Translations under genes and position numbers: made by a program | Source of the DNA: JAOUFP01 sp947085825 | GTDB taxonomy: Bacteria; Nitrospirota; Thermodesulfovibrionia; Thermodesulfovibrionales; UBA6898 | DNA: 19,483 nucleotides | Assembly: GCA_947085825.1 (NCBI GenBank) | Contig: CAMTXX010000037.1 | Location: 1 to 19,483, forward strand | Reading direction: 5' to 3' | The notes under the pieces: generated by a model | Told to the model about the DNA's origin: nothing | The model's input: the letters and a program-made list of their open reading frames with translations, nothing else | Database searches by the model: none | In this document: one piece after another, positions 8,577 through 14,326 of the stretch | How positions within the stretch are numbered: the first letter of the stretch is position 1 | How the letters are laid out: each line of letters starts with the position of its first letter

Positions 8577-8687
8577 GTTCACCGCAGAGACACAGAGGAC
8601 GCAGAGATGGATTTTTTTATTTTCCGGCCTCTCACCAGAAAACAAAATTTACTTAACCTCAGCGAACTTTGCGTCTCTGCGGTGAAC
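8577..8687. repeat. MITE-like palindromic repeat (TTCACCGCAGAGAC type)
   Basis: About 111 bp with 30-bp imperfect terminal inverted repeats at 8577-8606 and 8658-8687. The outer 15 bp (GTTCACCGCAGAGAC) are identical, and about 24 of 30 positions match overall. The AT-rich core encodes nothing recognisable. Sequences of this type (CACCGCAGAGACGCAGAG) are, from memory, common non-coding interspersed repeats in environmental bacteria. The element lies between the galU promoter and tRNA-Leu. No transposase is present, so it would be non-autonomous or a relic. Confidence 0.75.
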
Positions 8688-8716
8688 TTTTACCGCTTTT
8701 GTAAATTTTTAAAAAA

Positions 8717-8803
8717 TGGTGCCGGGGACCGGACTCGAACCGGTACGCTGTTGCCAACGAGGGATTTTAAGTCCCTTGTGTCTACCAATTCCACCACTCC
8801 GGC
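8717..8803 (-). tRNA. tRNA-Leu (anticodon UAA)
   Basis: An 87-nt tRNA read on the minus strand. It shows a D-arm with GGTAGACAC, an anticodon stem-loop AGGGA-CTTAAAA-TCCCT (anticodon TAA), a long class II variable arm (CGTTGGCAACAGCG), a T-arm ACCGG-TTCGAGT-CCGGT, discriminator A and an encoded CCA. The long variable arm and anticodon identify leucine. The acceptor stem GCCGGAG / CCCCGGC carries an A6-C67 mismatch. A run of six T follows the CCA, but I see no hairpin. Confidence 0.96.
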
Positions 8804-8929
8804 ATTAATTTTAAGAACAAAATAAGCTGCTATGGAGTAAATAATCCTATCATAAAGAACTATTCACTGTCAAAAACGCGGCATTGCTTCATCCACCATC
8901 AAAAAAACAAAAAACCGCATTGTTTCCTT

Positions 8930-8935
8930 TATAAT
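8930..8935 (+). promoter_or_regulatory. -10 box of acylphosphatase gene (leaderless geometry)
   Basis: Perfect TATAAT followed by 7 nt (ATTTCTC) and the ATG at 8943, with no Shine-Dalgarno sequence in between. The predicted transcription start coincides with the start codon. I see no convincing -35 at 16-18 bp. Confidence 0.55.
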
Positions 8936-8942
8936 ATTTCTC

Positions 8943-9221
8943 ATGGAAACAGTAAAAGCACATCTGTTCATAGAGGGAAGGGTGCAGGGCGTCTTCTACA
9001 GGGCCTTTACCAGAAACCTCGCATCAAAACTGGGACTCAACGGCTGGACAAGAAATCTTTATGACGGCCGTGTCGAGGCAGTTTTCGAAGGCAGCAGGGA
9101 ACTGATCGAGAAGGCTATCGAAGAATGCCGGAAAGGCCCTGTTGGTTCGTCGGTAGAAAATATCGATGTTGAGTGGAAAGAATCTTCAGGAGAATTTAAA
9201 GGATTCGAGATCCGATATTAA
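8943..9221 (+). CDS. acyP: Acylphosphatase
   Basis: Small cytoplasmic enzyme (92 residues) hydrolysing the carboxyl-phosphate bond of acylphosphates. The N-terminal signature GRVQGVFYRAFTR holds the phosphate-binding loop and catalytic Arg20. The second motif GLNGWTRNLYDGRVEAVFEG holds catalytic Asn38. The C-terminus ends FKGFEIRY, as usual for the family. There is no Shine-Dalgarno sequence, and a TATAAT box lies 7 nt before the ATG. The stop codon (9219-9221) is 1 bp before the BirA-like operator of bioB, so the two genes share a tight boundary but probably not regulation. The physiological substrate is uncertain. Confidence 0.95.
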   Translation: METVKAHLFIEGRVQGVFYRAFTRNLASKLGLNGWTRNLYDGRVEAVFEGSRELIEKAIEECRKGPVGSSVENIDVEWKESSGEFKGFEIRY

Positions 9222-9222
9222 C

Positions 9223-9255
9223 TCGTAAACCTGCATCTCCTCTTTAAGTTGACAA
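9223..9255 (+). promoter_or_regulatory. Candidate BirA operator overlapping the bioB promoter
   Basis: TCGTAAACC (9223-9231), a 15-nt spacer, then AGTTGACAA (9247-9255). This matches the BirA biotin-repressor consensus TTGTAAACC-N15-GGTTTACAA at 8 of 9 left and 7 of 9 right positions. The right half-site contains the -35 hexamer TTGACA (9249-9254), the classical geometry for repression by BirA-biotinyl-AMP. The consensus is from established knowledge. Whether this organism's BirA has a DNA-binding domain cannot be seen here. Confidence 0.7.
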
Positions 9256-9277
9256 TAAGCGCCTCTTCTGTGAAAAT
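9249..9277 (+). promoter_or_regulatory. bioB promoter
   Basis: -35 TTGACA (9249-9254), a 17-bp spacer, -10 GAAAAT (9272-9277, weak). The start codon ATG at 9283 would lie at the predicted transcription start, giving no or almost no 5' leader. The -35 is shared with the BirA-like operator. Confidence 0.5.
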
Positions 9278-9282
9278 ATCTG

Positions 9283-10245
9283 ATGATAAAAACTATTGAA
9301 GAAAAAGTCTTGGGCAGCGATAAAATATCAAAGGAAGAGGCCCTCTTTATCACTTCACTTTCCGGCCAGGATATCTTCGATTTATTTTCCTCAGCAAACA
9401 GGATACGAACACATTTCAGAGAAAACTCTATTGACCTCTGCGCGATTATAAACGCAAAATCAGGCGCCTGCCCTGAAGACTGCTCTTACTGCGCCCAATC
9501 TGCAAAAAGCAACACGGAGATTAAGACTTTTCAGCTTGCTGAAAAAGAAACTATTCTTCAAAAGGCAAAAGAAGCTAAAGACGGCGGGGCAAAACGTTTC
9601 TGCATCGTAACCAGCGGCAAAAAGGCATCTACAGATGATCTCACAAAAATAGCCGGGATGGTATCTGCCGTCAGAAAGCTCGGACTGCTGCCCTGCGCAA
9701 CTCTCGGACTTTTATCAGGGGAAGAACTTATTCAACTCAAAGACGCAGGTCTCGAACGTTACCACAACAACCTCGAAACCTCGGAAAGGTTCTTCTCTGA
9801 GATATGCACCACACATACCTATCAGGACAAGCTTGAAACAATACAAGAAGTAAAAGCCTCAGGCCTTTCCTTATGTTCAGGGGGCATATTCGGTCTTGGC
9901 GAGACCTGGGAAGACAGGATAGACATGGCCTTGGCGCTCAGAAATATCAACCCTGATTCTGTTCCGATCAATTTTCTGACGCCGGTAAAAGGAACGAGGC
10001 TTGGTGTAAACAGGATGCTTGAACCTTTTGAGGCCCTGAAAATAATCAGCCTCTACAGATTCATTCTCCCTGACAAAGAGATTCGGATATGCGGAGGGCG
10101 TCTCCAGACACTCGGCGAATTCAATTCTTTTATCTTCTTCGCAGGCGCAGACGGACTGCTCACCGGCAACTATCTCACAACACTCGGAAGAAATTTTGAG
10201 GATGACCTGAAATTAATTAATCAATACGGGCTGAAGGCGCTATAG
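9283..10245 (+). CDS. bioB: Biotin synthase
   Basis: Radical-SAM enzyme inserting sulfur into dethiobiotin, the last step of biotin synthesis. The [4Fe-4S] motif CxxxCxxC is C63-C67-C70 in SGACPEDCSYCAQS. Further conserved stretches are GAKRFCIVTSG, YHNNLETSERFF (substrate contact), CSGGIFGLGET, PINFLTPVKGT and the C-terminal FFAGADGLLTGNYLTT. The length (320 residues) is normal. The ATG at 9283 has no Shine-Dalgarno sequence and lies right after the predicted -10. A BirA-like operator covers the -35, predicting repression by biotin. bioW lies about 450 bp downstream in a separate unit. bioF, bioA and bioD are not in the window. Confidence 0.97.
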   Translation: MIKTIEEKVLGSDKISKEEALFITSLSGQDIFDLFSSANRIRTHFRENSIDLCAIINAKSGACPEDCSYCAQSAKSNTEIKTFQLAEKETILQKAKEAKDGGAKRFCIVTSGKKASTDDLTKIAGMVSAVRKLGLLPCATLGLLSGEELIQLKDAGLERYHNNLETSERFFSEICTTHTYQDKLETIQEVKASGLSLCSGGIFGLGETWEDRIDMALALRNINPDSVPINFLTPVKGTRLGVNRMLEPFEALKIISLYRFILPDKEIRICGGRLQTLGEFNSFIFFAGADGLLTGNYLTTLGRNFEDDLKLINQYGLKAL

Positions 10246-10408
10246 CCATCCGCATTTTCACGAATCACATGCATCCGGATTATTGCCTAAGCATGAATAT
10301 ATTATCTCAGACTCAAAATAAACTTGAAAACCTCGATAAAAATACGTCAAAATATTAAAATTCTGTTAATATTGTAAGAACAGATTAAAAACTTATTGGA
10401 GAAGTTAA

Positions 10409-10606
10409 TTGGAAAAGAAAACGTGTCTTGATTGCTTCAATCTTATTCGCACTCAAAACAATAAAGTTAAGTGCATATCACCAGTCGGCAAGTTAAAACA
10501 GGCGTTACCCTCAAATACACTTCCCAGATCATTTGAGGCCCTTGCCGCGAACTGTCCGGGGTTTAGCAGCGAAGAGACTGAGGACGCTGAGGCAAATCTT
10601 TCATAA
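10409..10606 (+). CDS. Small Cys-rich protein, putative metal-binding
   Basis: A 65-residue protein starting at TTG (10409), with GGAGAAG just upstream and no competing ATG. It has four cysteines: C6 and C9 (KTCLDCFN), C22 (NKVKCIS) and C49 (AANCPGF). The pattern C-x2-C-x12-C-x26-C with a final CPGF-like motif recalls small hypothetical proteins common in deltaproteobacteria and Nitrospirota, probably zinc- or iron-binding. I cannot name a function. It lies between bioB and bioW on the same strand but has its own ribosome-binding site. The acidic tail (SSEETEDAEANLS) is encoded by DNA resembling the CAGAGGACGCAGAG repeat seen at 8577-8687, so it may derive from a repeat. Confidence 0.65.
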   Translation: MEKKTCLDCFNLIRTQNNKVKCISPVGKLKQALPSNTLPRSFEALAANCPGFSSEETEDAEANLS

Positions 10607-10662
10607 TGACAGAAGTCATCCTCCACACTTTCCCGGCTGCCTGACGTGAAAAATTTCGCAAC

Positions 10663-10691
10663 TGAACATTCCACGTCTTCTGTAGTATAAT
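10663..10691 (+). promoter_or_regulatory. bioW promoter (leaderless geometry)
   Basis: -35 TGAACA (10663-10668, 4 of 6), a 17-bp spacer, -10 TATAAT (10686-10691, perfect). The -10 is followed by 7 nt (TTCACTC) and the bioW ATG at 10699, with no Shine-Dalgarno sequence. No BirA-like operator is visible here. Confidence 0.6.
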
Positions 10692-10698
10692 TTCACTC

Positions 10699-11535
10699 AT
10701 GTGGAATATACGGATGAGGGCTTCAAAAAAGGCCGATAACAAACCGGCAAAGACTCCAGCCAAAAACCAGGGCTGCCCGGAAATACATATTTCCGGGGCT
10801 GAAGGAATATACGAAGAAAAAAATATAGCGGAGACTATCAAAGATTATACGCTCCGGGCGCTCAGTCATCAAAAAGGCAAGCCCGACAGTATTGTAATCT
10901 CTGTCGAAAAGATAACACAAAAACCTCAGACAATAAAAAGTCTTCAGGTGACAACATTGCAATGCAGATCATCCCTTCAGGCCCAGGGCCTGATACAAAA
11001 TCTTCTGAAAATATGCGGTATATCGGATAAAGCTGTGAAGGCTTCCTTCTTTGTGATAAACAACTCAAACACCATGCGCGGCGCTGCCCTTGTGCTGTCA
11101 AAATCAGCCACGAGGATGGAGCCGGACAAAGCACGCGGCCTCCGGGCCTCAAGACTCGGCATCACCATAGCTGCAGATAAGATTCTCGCGCGTAATCTTG
11201 CCATGCACGGAATTAATAATGCCACTGTTAAGGAAGCGATAATCCTCGCCTCAAAGGTTGCCGCATCTCCGCAGGTCATAGCTGAGTTTTGCATCTCGGA
11301 CAATCCTGATTATACAACCGGCTACATATCATCAAAAAAATTCGGATATGTTAGAATTCCCCACATGAAAAAAAAGGGGGAGAAAAAAGGCGGAAGGGTC
11401 TTCTTCCTTGAAGAAGATGCTGATATTGATGCCGTAACAGGCTTCCTCGAAAAAACGCCTGTGATCATAAACAGTATTTCCCCCTGTTTTGGAGACCTGA
11501 CGATAAATGAAATCATCGATCATATTGATAAGTAA
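10699..11535 (+). CDS. bioW: 6-carboxyhexanoate-CoA ligase (pimeloyl-CoA synthetase) BioW
   Basis: BioW activates pimelate to pimeloyl-CoA, the first committed precursor for biotin in organisms using free pimelate. The N-terminus (WNIRMRAS) aligns with the VRMRAS start of Bacillus BioW. Other shared stretches are HISGAEG, LSHQKGKPD, MRGAALVLSKSATRMEPD, KARGLRASRLG, VKEAIILASKVAASPQVIAE and SDNPDYTTGYISSKKFGYVR, then GGRVFFLEE. The length is 278 residues. The start at 10699 is supported by homology and by TATAAT 7 nt upstream. A second ATG at 10714 would cut into MRAS. An N-terminal Lys/Ala/Pro-rich stretch (KKADNKPAKTPAKNQG) looks like a small local insertion. Its end overlaps the next gene by 29 bp. 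Confidence 0.93.
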   Translation: MWNIRMRASKKADNKPAKTPAKNQGCPEIHISGAEGIYEEKNIAETIKDYTLRALSHQKGKPDSIVISVEKITQKPQTIKSLQVTTLQCRSSLQAQGLIQNLLKICGISDKAVKASFFVINNSNTMRGAALVLSKSATRMEPDKARGLRASRLGITIAADKILARNLAMHGINNATVKEAIILASKVAASPQVIAEFCISDNPDYTTGYISSKKFGYVRIPHMKKKGEKKGGRVFFLEEDADIDAVTGFLEKTPVIINSISPCFGDLTINEIIDHIDK

Positions 11536-12394
11536 TCCGGCAGCACGGGGCGCATCCTTACGAAAATTCGAAGCTGCCTCTGTTTTCCTGCAGGAAAGGG
11601 GATTTGATGCAAAAATACTCCTGACAGAAAAAAGCGGCGACGCAACACGTCTTGCAGAGGAAGCTGTCAGGAAGAAGCCTTATGCGATCATCGCAGCAGG
11701 GGGCGACGGAACAATCAATGAAGTAATAAACGGCATGGTCAAGTCTGATATTCCATTGGCGATACTCCCTCTCGGCACAACCAATGTCCTGGCAAAAGAA
11801 CTCGGCATACCTGAAGATATCCCCGCAGCGCTTAAGGTTGCAATTTCACAATCACCAAAGACCATATCACTTGGCAGGATAGAACTGGAATCAGATACTG
11901 ATTCAGCGCATTTCCGTTATTTCTGTCTCATGGCAGGAATCGGTTTTGACGGCAAGGCAGTCCATGATGTCAATAAAGCGCTCAAGAGAAAGTTTGGCAA
12001 AGCCGCATATATATTAAACGGCATAAAAAACTTTCTGAACTACTCTCCAAACCAGCTTTTTTATGAGATTGATGGAAAACAATACACCGGTTATTTTTCC
12101 ATAACCGGCAAGGCAAGCAAATACGGCGGAAATTTCAGAATAACCCCGGATGCGAATCTTTCAGACGCGACCTTATACACCTGTATTTTCCATGGGAATA
12201 AACGCAGGGATCTCCTCAGATATGTTTACAGAGCAGTAACAGGCTCTCTCCTTAAGGAAAGAGATATTGCATACGTTAAATCAACAAGTTTAGAAGTGCT
12301 CGGCACAGCCCATATCCAGATAGACGGAGACTACCTTGGTCTCACCCCGGCGAAAATTACTGTTGAAAAAGATGCGCTAAAGCTTATTTATTAG
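11507..12394 (+). CDS. Diacylglycerol kinase family lipid kinase (YegS/BmrU-like)
   Basis: Soluble or membrane-peripheral lipid kinase of the DAGK catalytic-domain family (295 residues). The nucleotide-binding start is SIILISNPAARG, followed by the signature AAGGDGTINEVINGM (GGDGT at residues 65-69) and LPLGTTNVLAKELGIP. The C-terminal lobe contains GIGFDGKAVHDVN, GGNFRITPDANLSDATL and IQIDGDYLG. The substrate could be diacylglycerol, another lipid or undecaprenol; sequence alone does not decide. The first 29 bp overlap the end of bioW, so it is probably co-transcribed and translationally coupled, although no biotin link is known to me. A 6-bp GC stem (TCGGAC-ACC-GTCCGA, 12434-12448) lies 40 bp past its stop but has no T-tract. 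Confidence 0.9.
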   Translation: MKSSIILISNPAARGASLRKFEAASVFLQERGFDAKILLTEKSGDATRLAEEAVRKKPYAIIAAGGDGTINEVINGMVKSDIPLAILPLGTTNVLAKELGIPEDIPAALKVAISQSPKTISLGRIELESDTDSAHFRYFCLMAGIGFDGKAVHDVNKALKRKFGKAAYILNGIKNFLNYSPNQLFYEIDGKQYTGYFSITGKASKYGGNFRITPDANLSDATLYTCIFHGNKRRDLLRYVYRAVTGSLLKERDIAYVKSTSLEVLGTAHIQIDGDYLGLTPAKITVEKDALKLIY

Positions 12395-12580
12395 CAGATG
12401 AGGCTTACGTGTAATAGTTATGATTTGAACCTTTCGGACACCGTCCGATAAACTTTCAGCTGCTTAAAGCACCTACTTCTGGTTCTTCCCGAAACATGGG
12501 AGAGTTTTATGATGGAATAATTTTCGGAGTTTCAAGTTTGCATCAACGCCCCCCGAAAACCTCGATCAAGCCAACAGAGC

Positions 12581-12609
12581 ATGACACCGGACGGTTTATC
12601 GGTTATAAT
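12581..12609 (+). promoter_or_regulatory. Promoter of the TonB-like gene
   Basis: -35 ATGACA (12581-12586, 5 of 6), a 17-bp spacer, perfect -10 TATAAT (12604-12609). The predicted start is near 12616, leaving about 7 nt before the ATG at 12623. The longer reading frame that starts at 12581 would begin on the -35 hexamer itself, which argues against that start. Confidence 0.65.
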
Positions 12610-12622
12610 AATTAATCTGGTT

Positions 12623-13285
12623 ATGAATCTAAAAGAATCTATAATATCATCTTTTTTCTTTCATATAATTCTATTATTGCTAATGGCCGCCGCCTCAATT
12701 TATACAACCGGCTTCTCCGGGGGCCTCCAGAACATCGTATCTATTGACCTTACTATGGAAGAGAAATATCTGCCCGATGCCGTGACCGACGAACCGCCAC
12801 TAACTTCGAGCCCGCCGCCCAGTGAGGAAGAAAGCTTGTCCGATCAAACAGTAAGCAGTCCGCCCGAGACTGAAAAGAAAGCCGAAGATAGTGCCGACCC
12901 GGCGAAAATTGAAAATGACGAAAAACCTCCCGCTCAGACTGGGGGATTCACCGGCATGAAAGCCTATTACCAATTCATCATGCTGCATAAAAAATTCTTC
13001 GGGCAGAAGGCCGGGGCCAGAGTAAATGAACTTTTAGGGGAGGCCCTCAAGGTGAATACACGACAATTTTACGGCGGCACCGCCATAGTCAGTTTAAAGT
13101 TTGGATCTGACGGTAATTTGAGTGAAGTCCTTGTAGATTCCGCGTCACCTGACTTAAAGGCTTTCCTTGAAGAGATCAGTTGGGTCGCTGTGCCGGCCCC
13201 GGCTCAATCACTCGGATTTACCGGAGTGCAAATTGAATTCACCGTACTTCAGGGATATATGAGTTTCAAGATAGACGCGTTATAA
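12623..13285 (+). CDS. TonB-like inner-membrane-anchored periplasmic protein
   Basis: A 220-residue protein with the architecture of TonB-type energy transducers. It has a single N-terminal membrane helix (ISSFFFHIILLLLMAAASIY), then a Pro/Ser/Glu-rich periplasmic spacer (about residues 45-110, with PPLTSSPPPSEEES and SSPPETEKKAE). A C-terminal alpha/beta domain follows, where GGTAIVSLKFGSDGNLSEVLVDS matches the TonB C-terminal pattern. TonB proteins link the proton motive force to outer-membrane receptors. I see no ExbB/ExbD or receptor gene nearby, so the partner is unknown. The start at 12623 is chosen because the upstream ATG (12581) lies in the promoter and would put non-membrane residues before the anchor. 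It is a single-gene unit with its own promoter and terminator. Confidence 0.75.
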   Translation: MNLKESIISSFFFHIILLLLMAAASIYTTGFSGGLQNIVSIDLTMEEKYLPDAVTDEPPLTSSPPPSEEESLSDQTVSSPPETEKKAEDSADPAKIENDEKPPAQTGGFTGMKAYYQFIMLHKKFFGQKAGARVNELLGEALKVNTRQFYGGTAIVSLKFGSDGNLSEVLVDSASPDLKAFLEEISWVAVPAPAQSLGFTGVQIEFTVLQGYMSFKIDAL

Positions 13286-13303
13286 AGTATTAGAATTACA
13301 CTC

Positions 13304-13326
13304 AACCTGCCTGCTGCAGGTTTTTT
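13304..13326 (+). terminator. Intrinsic terminator of the TonB-like gene
   Basis: Stem AACCTGC / GCAGGTT with a 5-nt loop (CTGCT) followed by a run of T to 13326. It starts 19 bp after the TonB-like stop. Confidence 0.8.
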
Positions 13327-13587
13327 ACGGCCGATCCTGGAATTTCCCATAGTTGATTACCGTATTGTTTGCAGGAAAACTCTTTTAGCGGCATGTTGCG
13401 GCCTGACTTCTTTCTGTTATCAAAACGTCACTTGTGAACAGTGAAGATTTGATCATAGGCACACTCAGGTAATTATTCAAATACCACAATACCAAGCCTG
13501 ACCCTCACACTCACACAACTAACGGACTTCGAGGGCAGGCTTCGGGAATGACAGCCTGAAAAAGGACTTTTTACGAAACCGTCAAGA
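13327..13587. other. Non-coding spacer with interspersed-repeat relic
   Basis: No convincing gene. The stretch from about 13530 to 13583 (TTCGGGAATGACAGCCTG, then GGACTTTTTACGAAACCGTC) resembles non-coding interspersed repeats common in related genomes, from memory. It shares GGGAATGAC with the end of the 89-bp element at 17906-17994. The rest, 13327-13529, shows nothing I recognise. A 23-codon minus-strand frame around 13380-13455 has no support. Confidence 0.4.
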
Positions 13588-13656
13588 CTGCTTCAGCAGA
13601 AAATCCGTTATCTCGAACATCGAAATCTCTCCCTGCGAAGAATCGGAAAGTTTTTT
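13588..13656 (-). repeat. Duplicated 3' end of hisS (copy A, 69 bp)
   Basis: These 69 bp are, by eye, identical to 14685-14753, which encode the last residues of HisRS except the final PL. Read on the minus strand this copy keeps the same frame and then diverges to a different terminal codon and TGA (K-Q-S-stop instead of K-Q-P-L-stop). It lies downstream of the DUF5615 gene, so the toxin-antitoxin pair is bracketed by two direct copies of the hisS end, 1,097 bp apart. Confidence 0.92.
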
Positions 13657-13704
13657 GCTCTTTTTCAACGCATTATTTTCACGTTTCACGTTGCGATGAC
13701 AACT

Positions 13705-14061
13705 CTATTTCCCCTTCCTTTTCCACGAGCTATGAAACAAATCCTGCATGACGATTGTTCTCAGAGGCCATTCTTTTTCTGTGAACAGATTTATTCCCTT
13801 CATCACCTTTCGATGTATTTTCAGTCTGTTGGGTTGTTTGAGGCGCACGATCAAGATACCGTGATGCTTTTCGTAGCGATTTTGTACGAAGCCCTTGTCT
13901 GTGGTGATCAGGAGCCTTTTCTCTTTCAGGGCGATACCCCAAAGTTCTTCGTCGGATACCCCCTCAAATTCCGTGCCCCGGATATCCATAACATCATGTC
14001 CGAGGTTGCGCAGCTCATTTACCGTCATCAACGGGATATTTTCGTCAACGAAGATCCTCAC
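13705..14061 (-). CDS. DUF5615 PIN-like toxin
   Basis: A 118-residue DUF5615 protein, a PIN-like (Mut7-C-type) putative nuclease. The N-terminus MRIFVDENIP carries acidic residues Asp6 and Glu7. Then GHDVMDIRG, a Ser-Asp-Glu-Glu stretch (Asp37) and LLITTDKGF (Asp55) give the acidic cluster expected for metal-dependent RNA cleavage. The start is GTG at 14061, overlapping the TGA of the DUF433 gene (GTGA), so the two are translationally coupled in the usual antitoxin-first order. This family with DUF433 is regarded as a VapBC-like type II toxin-antitoxin system; activity here is inferred. It lies inside the segment bounded by hisS-end duplications. No frameshift is visible. Confidence 0.88.
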   Translation of the reverse strand: MRIFVDENIPLMTVNELRNLGHDVMDIRGTEFEGVSDEELWGIALKEKRLLITTDKGFVQNRYEKHHGILIVRLKQPNRLKIHRKVMKGINLFTEKEWPLRTIVMQDLFHSSWKRKGK

Positions 14062-14285
14062 GCTACAACTTCATCCGGGATGATCTGCTCCTCCGTCAAT
14101 TCAGCGGCATACTCGATACAAGCAAAAATATCCTCGCGTTTAAGGGAAGGATAGTCCTGCAGCAGTTCTTCGACCGTGTCGCCGTTTGCGAGCATATGCA
14201 GAATTTGATGTACCGGGATTCTCGTACCCTTTACACACGCCTGACCGTGACATATCTTTGAATCGACCGATATTCTCTCAAGCAT
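14058..14285 (-). CDS. DUF433 antitoxin
   Basis: A 75-residue DUF433 protein, a small helical DNA-binding family that serves as antitoxin to DUF5615 toxins. The signature reads RISVDSKICHGQACVKGTRI, followed by PVHQILHMLANGDTVEELLQDYPSLKREDIFACIEYAAE. The start ATG at 14285 has a near-perfect Shine-Dalgarno sequence (AAGGAGGTG) 6 nt upstream. It is expected to bind the toxin and to repress its own promoter. A short palindrome AATACCGTATT (14308-14318) lies between a TAATAT box (14321-14326) and the ribosome-binding site and could be the operator. Its stop overlaps the toxin start. Confidence 0.9.
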   Translation of the reverse strand: MLERISVDSKICHGQACVKGTRIPVHQILHMLANGDTVEELLQDYPSLKREDIFACIEYAAELTEEQIIPDEVVA

Positions 14286-14307
14286 TACAGCACCTCCTTA
14301 CTGCGTC

Positions 14308-14318
14308 AATACCGTATT
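14308..14318. promoter_or_regulatory. Possible autoregulatory operator of the toxin-antitoxin pair
   Basis: AATACCGTATT is an 11-bp palindrome with 5-bp arms. On the minus strand it falls just after a TAATAT box (14326-14321), close to the expected transcription start and upstream of the DUF433 ribosome-binding site. A role as operator is inference. Confidence 0.3.
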
Positions 14319-14326
14319 CTATATTA

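Noticed and set aside
8418..8825. Plus-strand 135-codon reading frame
   Set aside because: It runs antisense through galU, across the palindromic repeat and through tRNA-Leu. Its composition is explained by those features.
10324..10360. TTGAAAACC as a second BirA half-site upstream of the Cys-rich gene
   Set aside because: The left half matches, but no GGTTTACAA-like half lies 15-16 nt away.
12434..12448. Hairpin TCGGAC-ACC-GTCCGA as a terminator for the lipid kinase gene
   Set aside because: The stem is good but no T-tract follows, so it is not called as an intrinsic terminator.
12395..12580. Possible riboswitch or small RNA between the lipid kinase and TonB-like genes
   Set aside because: I compared it by eye with c-di-GMP-type and other common folds on both strands and found no conserved core. 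The TonB-like promoter starts at 12581, so this DNA is not in its leader.
13380..13455. Minus-strand 23-codon frame starting ATG ATC AAA
   Set aside because: No Shine-Dalgarno sequence, no recognised motif and no conserved context; too short to support.
13696..14154. Plus-strand 152-codon frame over the toxin-antitoxin pair
   Set aside because: Antisense to DUF5615/DUF433, which have clear family motifs, coupled ends and a good Shine-Dalgarno sequence.
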